Shown: in pieces, positions 1 to 9,358 of the stretch
How positions within the stretch are numbered: position 1 is the first letter of the stretch
Layout: every line of letters starts with the position of its first letter
Origin: an uncultured Flavobacteriales bacterium
GTDB lineage: Bacteria > Bacteroidota > Bacteroidia > Flavobacteriales_D > Sanyastnellaceae
Reading direction: 5' to 3'
Length of the DNA: 44,754 bases
Assembly: GCA_949373165.1 (NCBI GenBank)
Contig: CASICO010000005.1
Span: 1 to 44,754 of the forward strand
The notes under the pieces: model-generated
Told to the model about the DNA's origin: nothing
Database searches by the model: none
What the model saw: only the letters and a program-made list of their open reading frames with translations
Translations under genes and position numbers: made by a program

Positions 1-3000
1 CGACAGCACCGCAAGAATCGGTGTCGTTGGAGACCGTCAAATCTCCTGGCAATCCATCGATGGCCGGGGACTGATCGTCGGTCACTGTGATCACAAATGA
101 AGCAATCGAATCATTGCCCACTGAATCCGTAGCGGTGTAGGTCACGGTCGTGGTTCCCACCAAGAAGTAGGCGCCCACTTCGTGGCTCGTGGCCAACGTG
201 TCTCCCGTGCAATTGTCTGTGCTGGTCGGAGGCGTCCACGACACAAGTGCACCGCAAGAGTCGGCGTCTGCCGTCTGAGAGAAGTCGGTTGGCAACCCAT
301 CTATCGCCGGCTTCTGATCGTCGGTAATGGTCACCGTAAAGCTGGCAATAGAGTCGTTTCCTGCCGCATCCGTGGCGGTGTAGGTCACGGTCGTGACGCC
401 CACTGGGAACGTATCGCCACTGTTGTGCGTAGACGAAATGTTGGCCCCTGGACAGTTGTCGCTCTCTTCCACATTGATGTAGGAATCAGTGGCCGCATCG
501 AACCCTTCCCAAGTGACGACAGCACTGCAGTCGTCCTGATCGTTGGACTGGGTAATGTCCGCTGGCAAGTTCTCAATGCCGGGCTTTTCGGTGTCCGTCA
601 CGGTCACTTTAAAGCTGGCAATGGAGTCGTTTCCTGCAGCGTCCGTCGCAGTGTAAGTGACCACTGTCTCGCCGACCTGGAAAACGTCTCCGCTGGCATG
701 TGAAGAGATGAGGGTGTCCATCTCACAGTTGTCCGTTGCGGTGGGCAAAGTCCACGTCACGGCTGCCGAACAATCTCCCACGTCGTTGCCCTGGGTGATG
801 TCGGAAGGAAGCCCGGCAATCGCAGGCTTCTCTGCATCGGCAACTTCCACTGTGAAGCTCACGCTGTCCACATTGCCATGGATGTCCGTGGCCGTGTAGG
901 TTACGGTTGTGGTTCCCAATTGGAATGTATCTCCGCTGTCATGCGTGGAGATGAGCGCATCGATGCCGCAATTGTCTGTCACCGATGGTCCAGCCCAATT
1001 TGGCGCTGCCGTGCAAACACCCAAGTCGCTGTTGACAGAAATGTTGTTTGGCACACCTGTGAATTTGGGCAACTCGTCGTCCGTCACCGTAATGTCGAAC
1101 GTCGTTGAGTCCGTATTCTGGCTGGCGTCTTCAACAACAAACGTGACCGTTGTGGTTCCGACAGGGAAAGCGTCACCCGTATTGTGAGATGACGTCAAGG
1201 ATCCCCCATCGCAATTGTCGTCGATGGTTGGCATGGCGAAGTTCACCACCGCTGTGCACATGCCTGGATCGGCTGTGAGCGTTGTGTCGGCGGGCAAGTT
1301 GGCCACGTTGGGAGCCAGACTGTCCAGAGCCGTTACGTTTACGGTGATGGTGGCCGAATCGGCATTCATGCAGGCATCCCACACGGTCAAGACAACCGGA
1401 TTGGGTCCGACATCATCACAATCAAAAGAAGTCACGTCCAAAGACATGGTCACGTCACCACAATCGTCGGACGAGCCATTGTCAACGTCCGCTGTGGTAA
1501 TGGTGGCCAATCCATTGGCGTCCAAGTATACCGTCACGTCTTGCGCAATGGCTGTTGGTGAGGTGATGTCTGTGACAATGAACATTGCGGTCGAAACCAC
1601 CGTGTTTCCGCAACCGTCTTTGGCTGTAAAAGTCACCTCCAAATCACCGGACTCGGCACAAGCATCGCTCAGTGTGGGGGACTCTGGACTGTATGTCCAA
1701 GTCACGTCGCCACAAATCTCATCTGCTATGGCGCCTCCATTGTTACTCAACCAAGCGCTGAGTGCTGCCGTGTTGCCCGCTCCGTCGCATTCCACCGTAG
1801 TGTCTGCTGCAGCCGTCGTCAATTCTGGCGCTGTGGTGTCTTCAATGGTAAAGATGCTCGACGTGGAAGCGACATTGCCGCAATCGTCTGTGGCGTAGTA
1901 CGTCACCTCCACTGCACTGCTTCCAGAACAAGTTGCTCCAAAGCCAGCAAAGTTGTTGCTCCACGTTACATCTCCACAAGCATCTGTCGTGGGTCCTGCA
2001 CCTCCGTTGGCTTCTACCCACGAAGTGAGATCCTCAATGTTGCCACTGCCGTTGCATTCTACCGTCACGTTTGTCGCTGGGCTAGAAATAACGGGGGCCG
2101 TGGTGTCTTTGATGTAGTACGTGGCCGTGGTTGAACTCGAGTTCCCACTGCCGTCGGTTGCGGTAAAGGTGATCGTGTAACTGCCTGAGTTTCCGCAACC
2201 CGCAACAAAGTTCACAGCGCTGTTGCTCCAGCTCGGAGTAACGCAATTGTCTCCGGCATCTGCCCCTCCATGATTGGCGATCCAATTGTTCAAATCTGCG
2301 GTGTAGTCTGTCCCATCGCACTCCACAGTTTTGTCCTCCGCGTATGCAGGATCGCCAAATTCATCCTCAAATACTGGAGAAATGGTGTCGAGAACGGTCA
2401 CCAGCACATTCGTGTTTGCGGTGTTGAGACAGGAGTCGCTTGCGGTCAAGATGACGGGGTTGGCGCCCAACTGTCCACAGTAGAACGTGGTCTGGTCTGC
2501 CGAGAAGAACGGCGTTGAACAGTTGTCCGAAGATCCATTGTCCAAGCTATCGGCCACGAGTATCGCAGAGCCATTGTTGTCCAAGTAAATCGTGTAGTCC
2601 TTGCCTACGACCAAAGGTGCCGTTGTGTCCTCAATGATCAACTTCTGGGTATGGCTGGCTGTGTTTCCGCATGAATCAGCCGTCGTCCAGGTCCGCATCA
2701 ACCGATATGTATCGGGACAAATGCTGTCCACCCTTTGCTGATTGTAGGTAACGGGCATGCTGCCTCCGCAGATGTCCATGGCGGTCAACGTTTCTGCTGT
2801 CGGAACTGCATCACACTCAAACGTCCCATCGGCAGGCAAGGCTTCAACGAAGCTCGGTGGCGTGGTGTCTTTGATTGTAAACGTTGCCACCGTGTGGCTG
2901 GCGTTCATGCAAGAATCCGTCGCCGTGAAGACGACCTGAACTGCGCTCGTGTTCCCGCAGGTCATGCCCATGGTGGTGAAATCATTGCTCCACTTCACAC

Positions 3001-6000
3001 CTGAGCATTCTTCTGTCGCTGAGGCACCTCCGTGGGTGTCTAGCCATGACTGAATCGCGGCAACGTTGCCTGATCCATCACACTCGACAATCATGTTACA
3101 TGCCGTATCGACAATCATCGGTGCGGTCACGTCCTCCATCATCCAGACGGCCGTTGTGGTGGAGAAATTGCCGCACTCATCCGTGGCAGTGAACGTCACT
3201 TGAGCTGAATCTCCAGCACAGGTTGACCCCATCACGTAAGATTCTGTCCAAGCAATGCCTCCACAAGATTCCGTCGCTTCTGCTCCGCCGTAGGCAGCGC
3301 GCCATGAAGCGAAATCCGCCGAATGGTCGGTGCCGTCACATGGAATGATTGAATCCATGGCCTGAACAGTGATCATGGGTGCAACCGTGTCCTGTACCGT
3401 GATCACCTGAGTGTGCGTTGCAGGATTCCCACAATCGTCAATTGTGCTCCAAGTGCGATTGATCGTGTATTCATGAGGGCATGTTCCAAGCACCGTATCT
3501 GGCGCATAAGTCACAGCGACCTCAACACTACACAAGTCCTGAGCTGTTAATCCAACAGCGGCAGGAACACTCTCGCAATTCACTGTGGTGTCACCCGGTA
3601 GGGTTTGATTAAAAACAGGGGCTGTTGTGTCTTCAATGATGAAAGATGCTGTTGTCGTAGAACTGTTCAAATTCCCGTCTGTCGCGGTGAACGTCACCTC
3701 AATTTCGGTCGTGAGTCCACAAATCCAGTTGGGCTCTTCATCAAATGAAAAGTCATTGGTCCATGTCAAATCTCCGGAACAGTTGTCTGTCGCCGTGGCT
3801 CCACCGTGATTGGAGAGCCAAGCGCTAATCTCCGACCCATTAGTCCAAGCGCACTCCACAGTGCTGTCCGAAGCTGCAGTGACCACAGGCGGCTCATTGT
3901 CACTCACCGTGACCTTAAACGACATCTGTGTTTGGTTTCCAGTACTGTCCAATGCGAGATAGGTCACCGTGGTCTCCCCCCCATTTGCAGCCGAGAATGT
4001 GGCTCCAGTCTCATGGGTTGAATACAAGGTGTCCAAAGCGCAGTTGTCGGTAACCGCAGGTGCTGTCCATGTGACCACCTGAGTGCACAAGCCGGGAGCC
4101 GTGTTCACCGTGATGTCGCTCATGGGAGCAATGATCGGATCTTGATTATCCGTGACAGTGACATCAAAATTTGTTGTCGTTGTATTGCCTGCATCGTCTG
4201 TAGCTGTATATGTCACCGTGGTCACCCCCAGTGGGAAGGGGTCGTTCGGATTGTGGCTCGAAGACATCGATGCCCCGGGACAGTTGTCACTGAGCACTGG
4301 AGCAATCCAATTAACATCTGCAGTGCATAGATCTGCATCAGCCGTGTGGGTAATCTCAATTGGCGTCCCTGTGATAACGGGGTCCTCGCTATCCTCTACC
4401 GTGACATCGAAGCTTTCGGTAGCGAAATTGCCTGAACCATCCGTGGCTGTATACGTCACCGTTGTTGTTCCCACTGGGAAAGTATAGCCCAGCGCGTAGT
4501 CAGCACTCAAGGTCTCCCCGGGGCAGTTGTCACTGCTCGAAGGCTCAGCCCATGTCAAAGCTGCTCCGCAAAGGCCCGCGTCGTTGTTCAACGTGGTGTC
4601 TGCCGGCATGTCGGTGATCGTTGGATCGGTGGCGTCCACAACCACAACATCAAACTTGACACTGTCCACATTCAGGGCATTGTCCGTCACGTAAGCCGTA
4701 ACTGCTGTTGTGCCCAAGGCAAAGGTGCTGCCCGGATCGTGTGAATAGGTCAAGGTGTCTCCAGGACAGTTGTCCGAGGTGACGGGGTCGGTCCAAGTGA
4801 CCACAGCATCGCATGTTGTGGCGCTGGTTTCCGCATCCACCTGCGCCATGGCGGAGATGGTCGGGACTTGATTGTCCTCGATGGTCACATCGAAGGTCAG
4901 GCTGTCTGCATTCAAAGAGCCGTCTGTCACCGTAATGGTCACGGTCGTAACGCCTGCATCAAATGTGGACCCGGGATCGTGAGAGTAAGACAAGGTCTCC
5001 CCTGCACAATTGTCCCATGTGCTGGGATCGGTCCACGTCACCACTGCCGTGCACACGTTCGCATCCGAATCTTGTGTAATGTCGGCAACGTCGGCCGCAG
5101 TGATGTTGGGTGCAATGGTATCGGTGACGGTAATGGTCACGTCCTCAGTGGAGCTGTTCCCACAGTCATCCAAAGCAGTGAGGGTTACCGTGACCTCTCC
5201 AAGGTGGGAGCAATCAAAGGCCGTTTGGCTCAACGTCAAAGTATCGAAACCACAGGCATCTGCTGTTCCCGTGTCCACATTGGCTGCGGTCAGTGTGGCC
5301 ACACCCGTGCTGTCCAATGCCAAGGTGAAGTCCTGGGCACTGATGGTGGGAGGCGTGTTGTCCACAGAAGTGAATGAAGCCGTCGTCGAGCTGGTGTTGC
5401 CCGCTTCGTCCGTAGCCGTAAACGTGACAGTTACAGAACCTGTTCCACCGCAGTTCCCGTAGAAACAAGCTGCCGGTGCAAACAAACCTTCGTCCACTTG
5501 AGCACCCGCGTAGTTCCGGTTGAAGTCGTTCAAGACGGCCCGGATGTCATTCAAGGTGTAGCTCGTGCTGCAATCGCCCACAATGGAATCTGCCACAGTG
5601 ATGATGTCATTGGCAGACATGCCCATGAACACACCGGAGGTCGCGACCAAGTCACCCAACAACAAATCAGAACTGCTGAATGAAGGCAAATTGGCGTCAA
5701 ACTGAGCGTTGAGCTTGGCGGTCAGGATTTGGCTGACCAACGCATTGTTCCAACACGAAGGGTCTGAGCTCGCTTCTGGATTGGGGCCAGAGTGAGAAAT
5801 CACCAAGGATTCAGCATCTCCAGTGCATGGCAAATACGTTTCAATCGCGTCTGCTGTGGTAAAGACGATCTCATAACCGGCAGAGCAACCCACGGTTACA
5901 CCCGATGGGAAAATGGCGTCAAAGTTGTTGTTTAGGTTGTCGTGAACACCACCAGAAGTGCTGCCCCAACCTCCTTGCTGGTGGGTATTGAAATCCCCCA

Positions 6001-8347
6001 CTTCAACGTTGCAGTCCCCTGCAAAGTTGTGGGTCCATGCCAGACTGTCGCAGTTGTCTGTGGCTGTGGATCCGCCATGGTTGGCCAGCCAAGCGTCTAG
6101 ATCGGACGTGTCGGTCAAGCCTGCACAATCAGAGGTCGTGTCCATGGCCATGGCCGTGAGCACAGGTGCCTCATTGTCGGAAACCGTAATGGTAAATGCC
6201 GTGGAATCTTGGTTGCCTGCGGCATCCACAGAAACATAGCTCACCACCGTTTCTCCGCTTTCAAAAGTGTCGCCCGGATTGTGGGTGCTGGTCATGGTCT
6301 GACCACAGTTGTCAGAGGCCGTTGGAGGCGTCCATGTTGCGACAGCCGTGCACACACCGGCGTCTGAATCCACGCCAAAGTCTGCTGGCGTGTTCAAGAT
6401 GACCGGCGCTTCGTCGTCCGTTGTGGTGATGGTGAAGCTCGCGGTATCCGCCCCCCCTGATGGGTCAGCTGAGATGTAGGTTACCGTTGTGGGACCTGCG
6501 TCAAAATAATCGCCAGGGTTGTGCGACGAAGTAAGGGTTTGGGTGCAGTTTTCTGCCACCGTAGGCGGCGTCCAAGTGACCACAGCTCCACATGAATCAG
6601 CATCCATGGTTTGCGTGATGTCCATTGGCACGCCGTTCAGGACAGGATGTTGATCGTCTGTAATGGTGATTGAGAATGTGGCCGTCGTGTCGTTCCCATG
6701 AACGTCCAAAGCGGTATACGTGACCACAGTGGTGCCCACTGGGAATCGGTCACCTGAGTCGTAATCCCCCGTAAAAGAGGAGATTTCACAATTGTCATCG
6801 GATGAGAGTGCTGACCAGGTTACGATGGCACTGCAAGAATCAAGTTCTGCGGTTTGGGTGATGTCCGCTGGAACATCTGTAATGACGGGGTTTTGGTCAT
6901 CTGTGATGGTGACCGTAAAGGACGCAATGCTGTCATTTCCTGCTCCATCGGTTGCGGTGTAGGTAACCGAAGTGGTTCCCACATCGAACGTATCCCCAGA
7001 GCTATAGTCCCCTACGAAAGACGTGATTTCACAATTGTCCGTGCTGGTTGGCGCGGTCCAATTCACCGACGCTTCGCAAATGCCTGCCTCAGCATTCATG
7101 TCAATGTTTGCAGGCAAACCTGCGATCGCAGGCTTCTGATTGTCCACAATGGTAACCGTGAAAGTGGCCGTCGTATCGTTGCCCGTAGAATCCGTTGCCG
7201 TGTAGGAAACTGTGGTCTCACCCAATTGAAAATAATCCCCTGGAGAATAGGTAGACGTCAAAACAGCCTCAGGACAATTGTCCGTGAATGTCGGCAAGGG
7301 CCAAGTCACAATTGCACCGCAAGAATCCAAATCGTTGACCTGTGACATGTTAGAAGGCATCCCGGCCAAAAGGGGATCCTCTGTATCCGAGACCACAACG
7401 TTAAACGTGGTGGTTGCCGAATTGCCACAACTGTCCGTAGCTGTGTAAGTCACAGTTGTGGTTCCAACTGGAAACAGATCTCCTGAATCATGATCCGAAA
7501 CCAAACTTTTCAGCGCACAGTTGTCTGTTGCCGTGGGTTCACTCCATGAAGCGACTGCACCACAAAGTGCCGCATCGTTCTCTTTTGAAATGTCGCTCGG
7601 CGTGTCTGAAATGACCGGGTTTTCACTGTCGGTCACGGTGATGTTCTGAACGTGAATTGTGCTGTTGCCACAATCGTCTGTTGCCGTCCAAGTTCGCGTG
7701 ATGCCAGAACAATCAGAGGTTGCCAGCTCCACATAGTCCACAGTGACATCTGAGTCACAAGTATCGTTCGCCGTCAATACCGGTGCCGTTGGGATTGCGC
7801 CACAATCCACTGTGGTATCGTTTGGTAGTGCCTCAATGAAACTGGGCGCACTGTTGTCCAAAACCGAAATCGTTTGCACCACCAACTCTGTGGTGGTGTT
7901 GCCATAACAGTCCTCAGCCACAAGGGTGAACGTCCTTTCAATGGTCAGCCCGCCTTCAGGACTGGCATCATCAGCTTCCGCACAATAAGTGAAACTGTCC
8001 GCGTGCGTTTGGACCACGCTAGCAGAACCACAGTCATCATAGACCGTGTATTGAGGCTTACCCATCGAGCCCAATGAAAACGTCAAATCCCCGTAACAAC
8101 CAAAGAGGGTCACGTCAGATGGTGGGGTGATGGTGATCACAGGCCCCTCCGTGTCAGGTGGCGAGGCGAATGTCGTTTCAATCGAAAGGACAAACTCCTC
8201 CTTCTCCGCGGAAAAGGAATGGCTTTTAGTGGGCTCTACACTTCCCGAAATGGAAAGCTCTGAAGTGAATGCTTTTGCTTGATCCGGAACGAGGGCCGAA
8301 ATCAAAAAAGCGCAACAGAGAAGCGCAACAGACTTCTGGTAAGACAT
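1..8347 (-). CDS. Giant secreted HYR-repeat protein (C-terminus outside window)
   Basis: One reading frame stays open from ATG at 8347 to the left edge, about 2,782 codons. I read modules in the same frame near 8.3, 6.0 and 0.05 kb. It begins with a signal peptide (about residues 1-26, ending DQAKA) and a unique region to about residue 165. About 30 modules of 70-90 residues follow. Each opens with D-x-x-x-P, carries a cysteine followed by a D-N-C motif, and ends in a TYTATDxxGN-like strand, which is the HYR (hyalin repeat) immunoglobulin-like fold. Some modules are a variant with VECDGSGN and W-L-x-N-H-G-G. A non-HYR insert lies at about residues 775-965. HYR proteins are known as extracellular adhesive or structural proteins. 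T9SS export is inferred, because the C-terminal sorting domain would lie outside the window. Many antisense ORFs across it are shadows of the repeats. Confidence 0.9.
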   Translation of the reverse strand, partial: MSYQKSVALLCCAFLISALVPDQAKAFTSELSISGSVEPTKSHSFSAEKEEFVLSIETTFASPPDTEGPVITITPPSDVTLFGCYGDLTFSLGSMGKPQYTVYDDCGSASVVQTHADSFTYCAEADDASPEGGLTIERTFTLVAEDCYGNTTTELVVQTISVLDNSAPSFIEALPNDTTVDCGAIPTAPVLTANDTCDSDVTVDYVELATSDCSGITRTWTATDDCGNSTIHVQNITVTDSENPVISDTPSDISKENDAALCGAVASWSEPTATDNCALKSLVSDHDSGDLFPVGTTTVTYTATDSCGNSATTTFNVVVSDTEDPLLAGMPSNMSQVNDLDSCGAIVTWPLPTFTDNCPEAVLTSTYSPGDYFQLGETTVSYTATDSTGNDTTATFTVTIVDNQKPAIAGLPANIDMNAEAGICEASVNWTAPTSTDNCEITSFVGDYSSGDTFDVGTTSVTYTATDGAGNDSIASFTVTITDDQNPVITDVPADITQTAELDSCSAIVTWSALSSDDNCEISSFTGDYDSGDRFPVGTTVVTYTALDVHGNDTTATFSITITDDQHPVLNGVPMDITQTMDADSCGAVVTWTPPTVAENCTQTLTSSHNPGDYFDAGPTTVTYISADPSGGADTASFTITTTDDEAPVILNTPADFGVDSDAGVCTAVATWTPPTASDNCGQTMTSTHNPGDTFESGETVVSYVSVDAAGNQDSTAFTITVSDNEAPVLTAMAMDTTSDCAGLTDTSDLDAWLANHGGSTATDNCDSLAWTHNFAGDCNVEVGDFNTHQQGGWGSTSGGVHDNLNNNFDAIFPSGVTVGCSAGYEIVFTTADAIETYLPCTGDAESLVISHSGPNPEASSDPSCWNNALVSQILTAKLNAQFDANLPSFSSSDLLLGDLVATSGVFMGMSANDIITVADSIVGDCSTSYTLNDIRAVLNDFNRNYAGAQVDEGLFAPAACFYGNCGGTGSVTVTFTATDEAGNTSSTTASFTSVDNTPPTISAQDFTLALDSTGVATLTAANVDTGTADACGFDTLTLSQTAFDCSHLGEVTVTLTALDDCGNSSTEDVTITVTDTIAPNITAADVADITQDSDANVCTAVVTWTDPSTWDNCAGETLSYSHDPGSTFDAGVTTVTITVTDGSLNADSLTFDVTIEDNQVPTISAMAQVDAETSATTCDAVVTWTDPVTSDNCPGDTLTYSHDPGSTFALGTTAVTAYVTDNALNVDSVKFDVVVVDATDPTITDMPADTTLNNDAGLCGAALTWAEPSSSDNCPGETLSADYALGYTFPVGTTTVTYTATDGSGNFATESFDVTVEDSEDPVITGTPIEITHTADADLCTADVNWIAPVLSDNCPGASMSSSHNPNDPFPLGVTTVTYTATDDAGNTTTTNFDVTVTDNQDPIIAPMSDITVNTAPGLCTQVVTWTAPAVTDNCALDTLYSTHETGATFSAANGGETTVTYLALDSTGNQTQMSFKVTVSDNEPPVVTAASDSTVECAWTNGSEISAWLSNHGGATATDNCSGDLTWTNDFSFDEEPNWICGLTTEIEVTFTATDGNLNSSTTTASFIIEDTTAPVFNQTLPGDTTVNCESVPAAVGLTAQDLCSVEVAVTYAPDTVLGTCPHEYTINRTWSTIDDCGNPATHTQVITVQDTVAPMITVQAMDSIIPCDGTDHSADFASWRAAYGGAEATESCGGIAWTESYVMGSTCAGDSAQVTFTATDECGNFSTTTAVWMMEDVTAPMIVDTACNMIVECDGSGNVAAIQSWLDTHGGASATEECSGVKWSNDFTTMGMTCGNTSAVQVVFTATDSCMNASHTVATFTIKDTTPPSFVEALPADGTFECDAVPTAETLTAMDICGGSMPVTYNQQRVDSICPDTYRLMRTWTTADSCGNTASHTQKLIIEDTTAPLVVGKDYTIYLDNNGSAILVADSLDNGSSDNCSTPFFSADQTTFYCGQLGANPVILTASDSCLNTANTNVLVTVLDTISPVFEDEFGDPAYAEDKTVECDGTDYTADLNNWIANHGGADAGDNCVTPSWSNSAVNFVAGCGNSGSYTITFTATDGSGNSSSTTATYYIKDTTAPVISSPATNVTVECNGSGNIEDLTSWVEANGGAGPTTDACGDVTWSNNFAGFGATCSGSSAVEVTYYATDDCGNVASTSSIFTIEDTTAPELTTAAADTTVECDGAGNTAALSAWLSNNGGAIADEICGDVTWTYSPESPTLSDACAESGDLEVTFTAKDGCGNTVVSTAMFIVTDITSPTAIAQDVTVYLDANGLATITTADVDNGSSDDCGDVTMSLDVTSFDCDDVGPNPVVLTVWDACMNADSATITVNVTALDSLAPNVANLPADTTLTADPGMCTAVVNFAMPTIDDNCDGGSLTSSHNTGDAFPVGTTTVTFVVEDASQNTDSTTFDITVTDDELPKFTGVPNNISVNSDLGVCTAAPNWAGPSVTDNCGIDALISTHDSGDTFQLGTTTVTYTATDIHGNVDSVSFTVEVADAEKPAIAGLPSDITQGNDVGDCSAAVTWTLPTATDNCEMDTLISSHASGDVFQVGETVVTYTATDAAGNDSIASFKVTVTDTEKPGIENLPADITQSNDQDDCSAVVTWEGFDAATDSYINVEESDNCPGANISSTHNSGDTFPVGVTTVTYTATDAAGNDSIASFTVTITDDQKPAIDGLPTDFSQTADADSCGALVSWTPPTSTDNCTGDTLATSHEVGAYFLVGTTTVTYTATDSVGNDSIASFVITVTDDQSPAIDGLPGDLTVSNDTDSCGAV

Positions 8348-8446
8348 GGCGATACTTTTGGCTATCGGAAAGTGAGAAGCATCCTTGCCAAAGCGAAATT
8401 ATTACACGCCAAATTCTAACGGCTTTGCAAGCGCTCAATTCACTGA

Positions 8447-8460
8447 CAACTAGGTAGTTG
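8447..8460. repeat. Small inverted repeat upstream of HYR gene
   Basis: CAACTA and TAGTTG flank a GG centre, giving a 6-bp inverted repeat about 100 bp upstream of the HYR gene start. It could be half of an operator region together with the 18-bp palindrome further upstream. No regulator can be named from the sequence. Confidence 0.4.
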
Positions 8461-8488
8461 AAATCTCACTTTTTCGATGACCCCTATG

Positions 8489-8506
8489 TATTATACGCGT
8501 ATAATA
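8489..8506. promoter_or_regulatory. 18-bp perfect palindrome upstream of HYR gene
   Basis: TATTATACGCGTATAATA is a perfect palindrome in the 195-bp gap between the 3' end of the GNAT gene and the 5' end of the HYR gene, about 142 bp upstream of the HYR start. There is no T-tract, so a terminator is unlikely. The position and symmetry suggest a dimeric regulator site or a promoter-associated element for the HYR gene. This is inference from symmetry alone. Confidence 0.4.
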
Positions 8507-8542
8507 TTGCAACCGCCCTGATTTAATCGACGAACGTTTTAT

Positions 8543-8992
8543 CTAGTCGTCAATCCGAACCCAAACAAGTCGATGACGACCTCGTTTTGGAACATCATAA
8601 GAGGCTCCTGTGACATCCCAATCCAACCGCGCATAAAAACCAAGAGCGCCGTGTCTGGCATCTGCCCAAACTCCATTTACCTGCATCGATTTTAGCACTT
8701 CCAAAGCGCCCTCAATCAGCATCCGCCCCAAGCCCATATTCCTGCAGCTCAAATCTGTGGCCATGGCCCGCAGCCGATAATTAACGGCTGCCAGTTCTGG
8801 ATGAGTCTGTGGAATAAAACTTCCTATGGCCACGACTTCTCCTTGGCGCCTGATGCCAAAATGCAGCACCCCAGTTTGATCATCGACCGCCAATCGGCAG
8901 GCTTCACCTGGCTCTTTTTCTGGCCAAAGCACCTTGGCCCTTAACGGCCAAGTTTCACTCGATAACAATCGACAAAACTCAAATTCGCTCAT
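8543..8992 (-). CDS. GNAT family N-acetyltransferase
   Basis: This 149-residue protein has the GNAT fold, which transfers an acetyl group from acetyl-CoA to an unidentified amine. The acetyl-CoA pyrophosphate-binding motif is seen as NMGLGRMLI at about residues 86-94, followed by the typical helix (EGALEVLKS) and a C-terminal GALGFYARLDW segment matching GNAT motif B. The length is normal for a stand-alone GNAT. It starts 3 bp after the stop of the S4 protein gene and is probably cotranscribed with it. The substrate cannot be predicted. Confidence 0.85.
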   Translation of the reverse strand: MSEFEFCRLLSSETWPLRAKVLWPEKEPGEACRLAVDDQTGVLHFGIRRQGEVVAIGSFIPQTHPELAAVNYRLRAMATDLSCRNMGLGRMLIEGALEVLKSMQVNGVWADARHGALGFYARLDWDVTGASYDVPKRGRHRLVWVRIDD

Positions 8993-8995
8993 GTC

Positions 8996-9355
8996 TTACC
9001 TCGTCAACTTTTCCCAATCCCTCCTGTCTTTTTTCGTTGGTCTGCCTGACTTAACAGGACCCGACCTCATCGTCTCCTTTGCCAGAGCCTGCTTCTCTCG
9101 CTCTTCATCAGGGGTTTTATCCTCTACATAATCCCCGACCAATCTCGCCCCAACACGGCTTTTTGGGAACGCGAGCACCACGTGAATCTCGTGGTGCGTT
9201 CCCTTTCGAACACGCAACACTTCTCCCACCTTGAGCTCTCGGCTGGCTTTGACCCCAAGACCATTCACTTCTACCTTTCCATCCCGAACCTTTGACGTCG
9301 CAATGGACCTCGTTTTGAAGAGCCTAACAGACCATAAGAACTTGTCGATTCGCAC
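8996..9355 (-). CDS. S4 domain RNA-binding protein (Hsp15-like)
   Basis: This 119-residue protein starts with an S4 RNA-binding domain (MRIDKFLWSVRLFKTRS, then VNG and KVGEVLRVRKG, about residues 1-60). A highly basic, lysine/arginine-rich tail follows. The layout matches the Hsp15/HslR family, which binds stalled 50S subunits carrying peptidyl-tRNA in Escherichia coli. The start is GTG at 9355, only 3 bp after the stop of the upstream TonB receptor gene, and the stop lies 3 bp before the GNAT start. The ribosome-rescue role is by family and has not been shown for Bacteroidota homologues. Confidence 0.85.
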   Translation of the reverse strand: MRIDKFLWSVRLFKTRSIATSKVRDGKVEVNGLGVKASRELKVGEVLRVRKGTHHEIHVVLAFPKSRVGARLVGDYVEDKTPDEEREKQALAKETMRSGPVKSGRPTKKDRRDWEKLTR

Positions 9356-9358
9356 AGG

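Noticed and set aside
1215..1898. 227-codon plus-strand ORF and many similar ones across 1-8 kb
   Set aside because: They lie antisense to the HYR gene in frames kept open by the repeated codons; no family motifs are seen.
1..8347. Regular repeats that could suggest a CRISPR array or satellite
   Set aside because: The period is about 240-260 bp, the repeats diverge, and they translate into protein modules in one frame.
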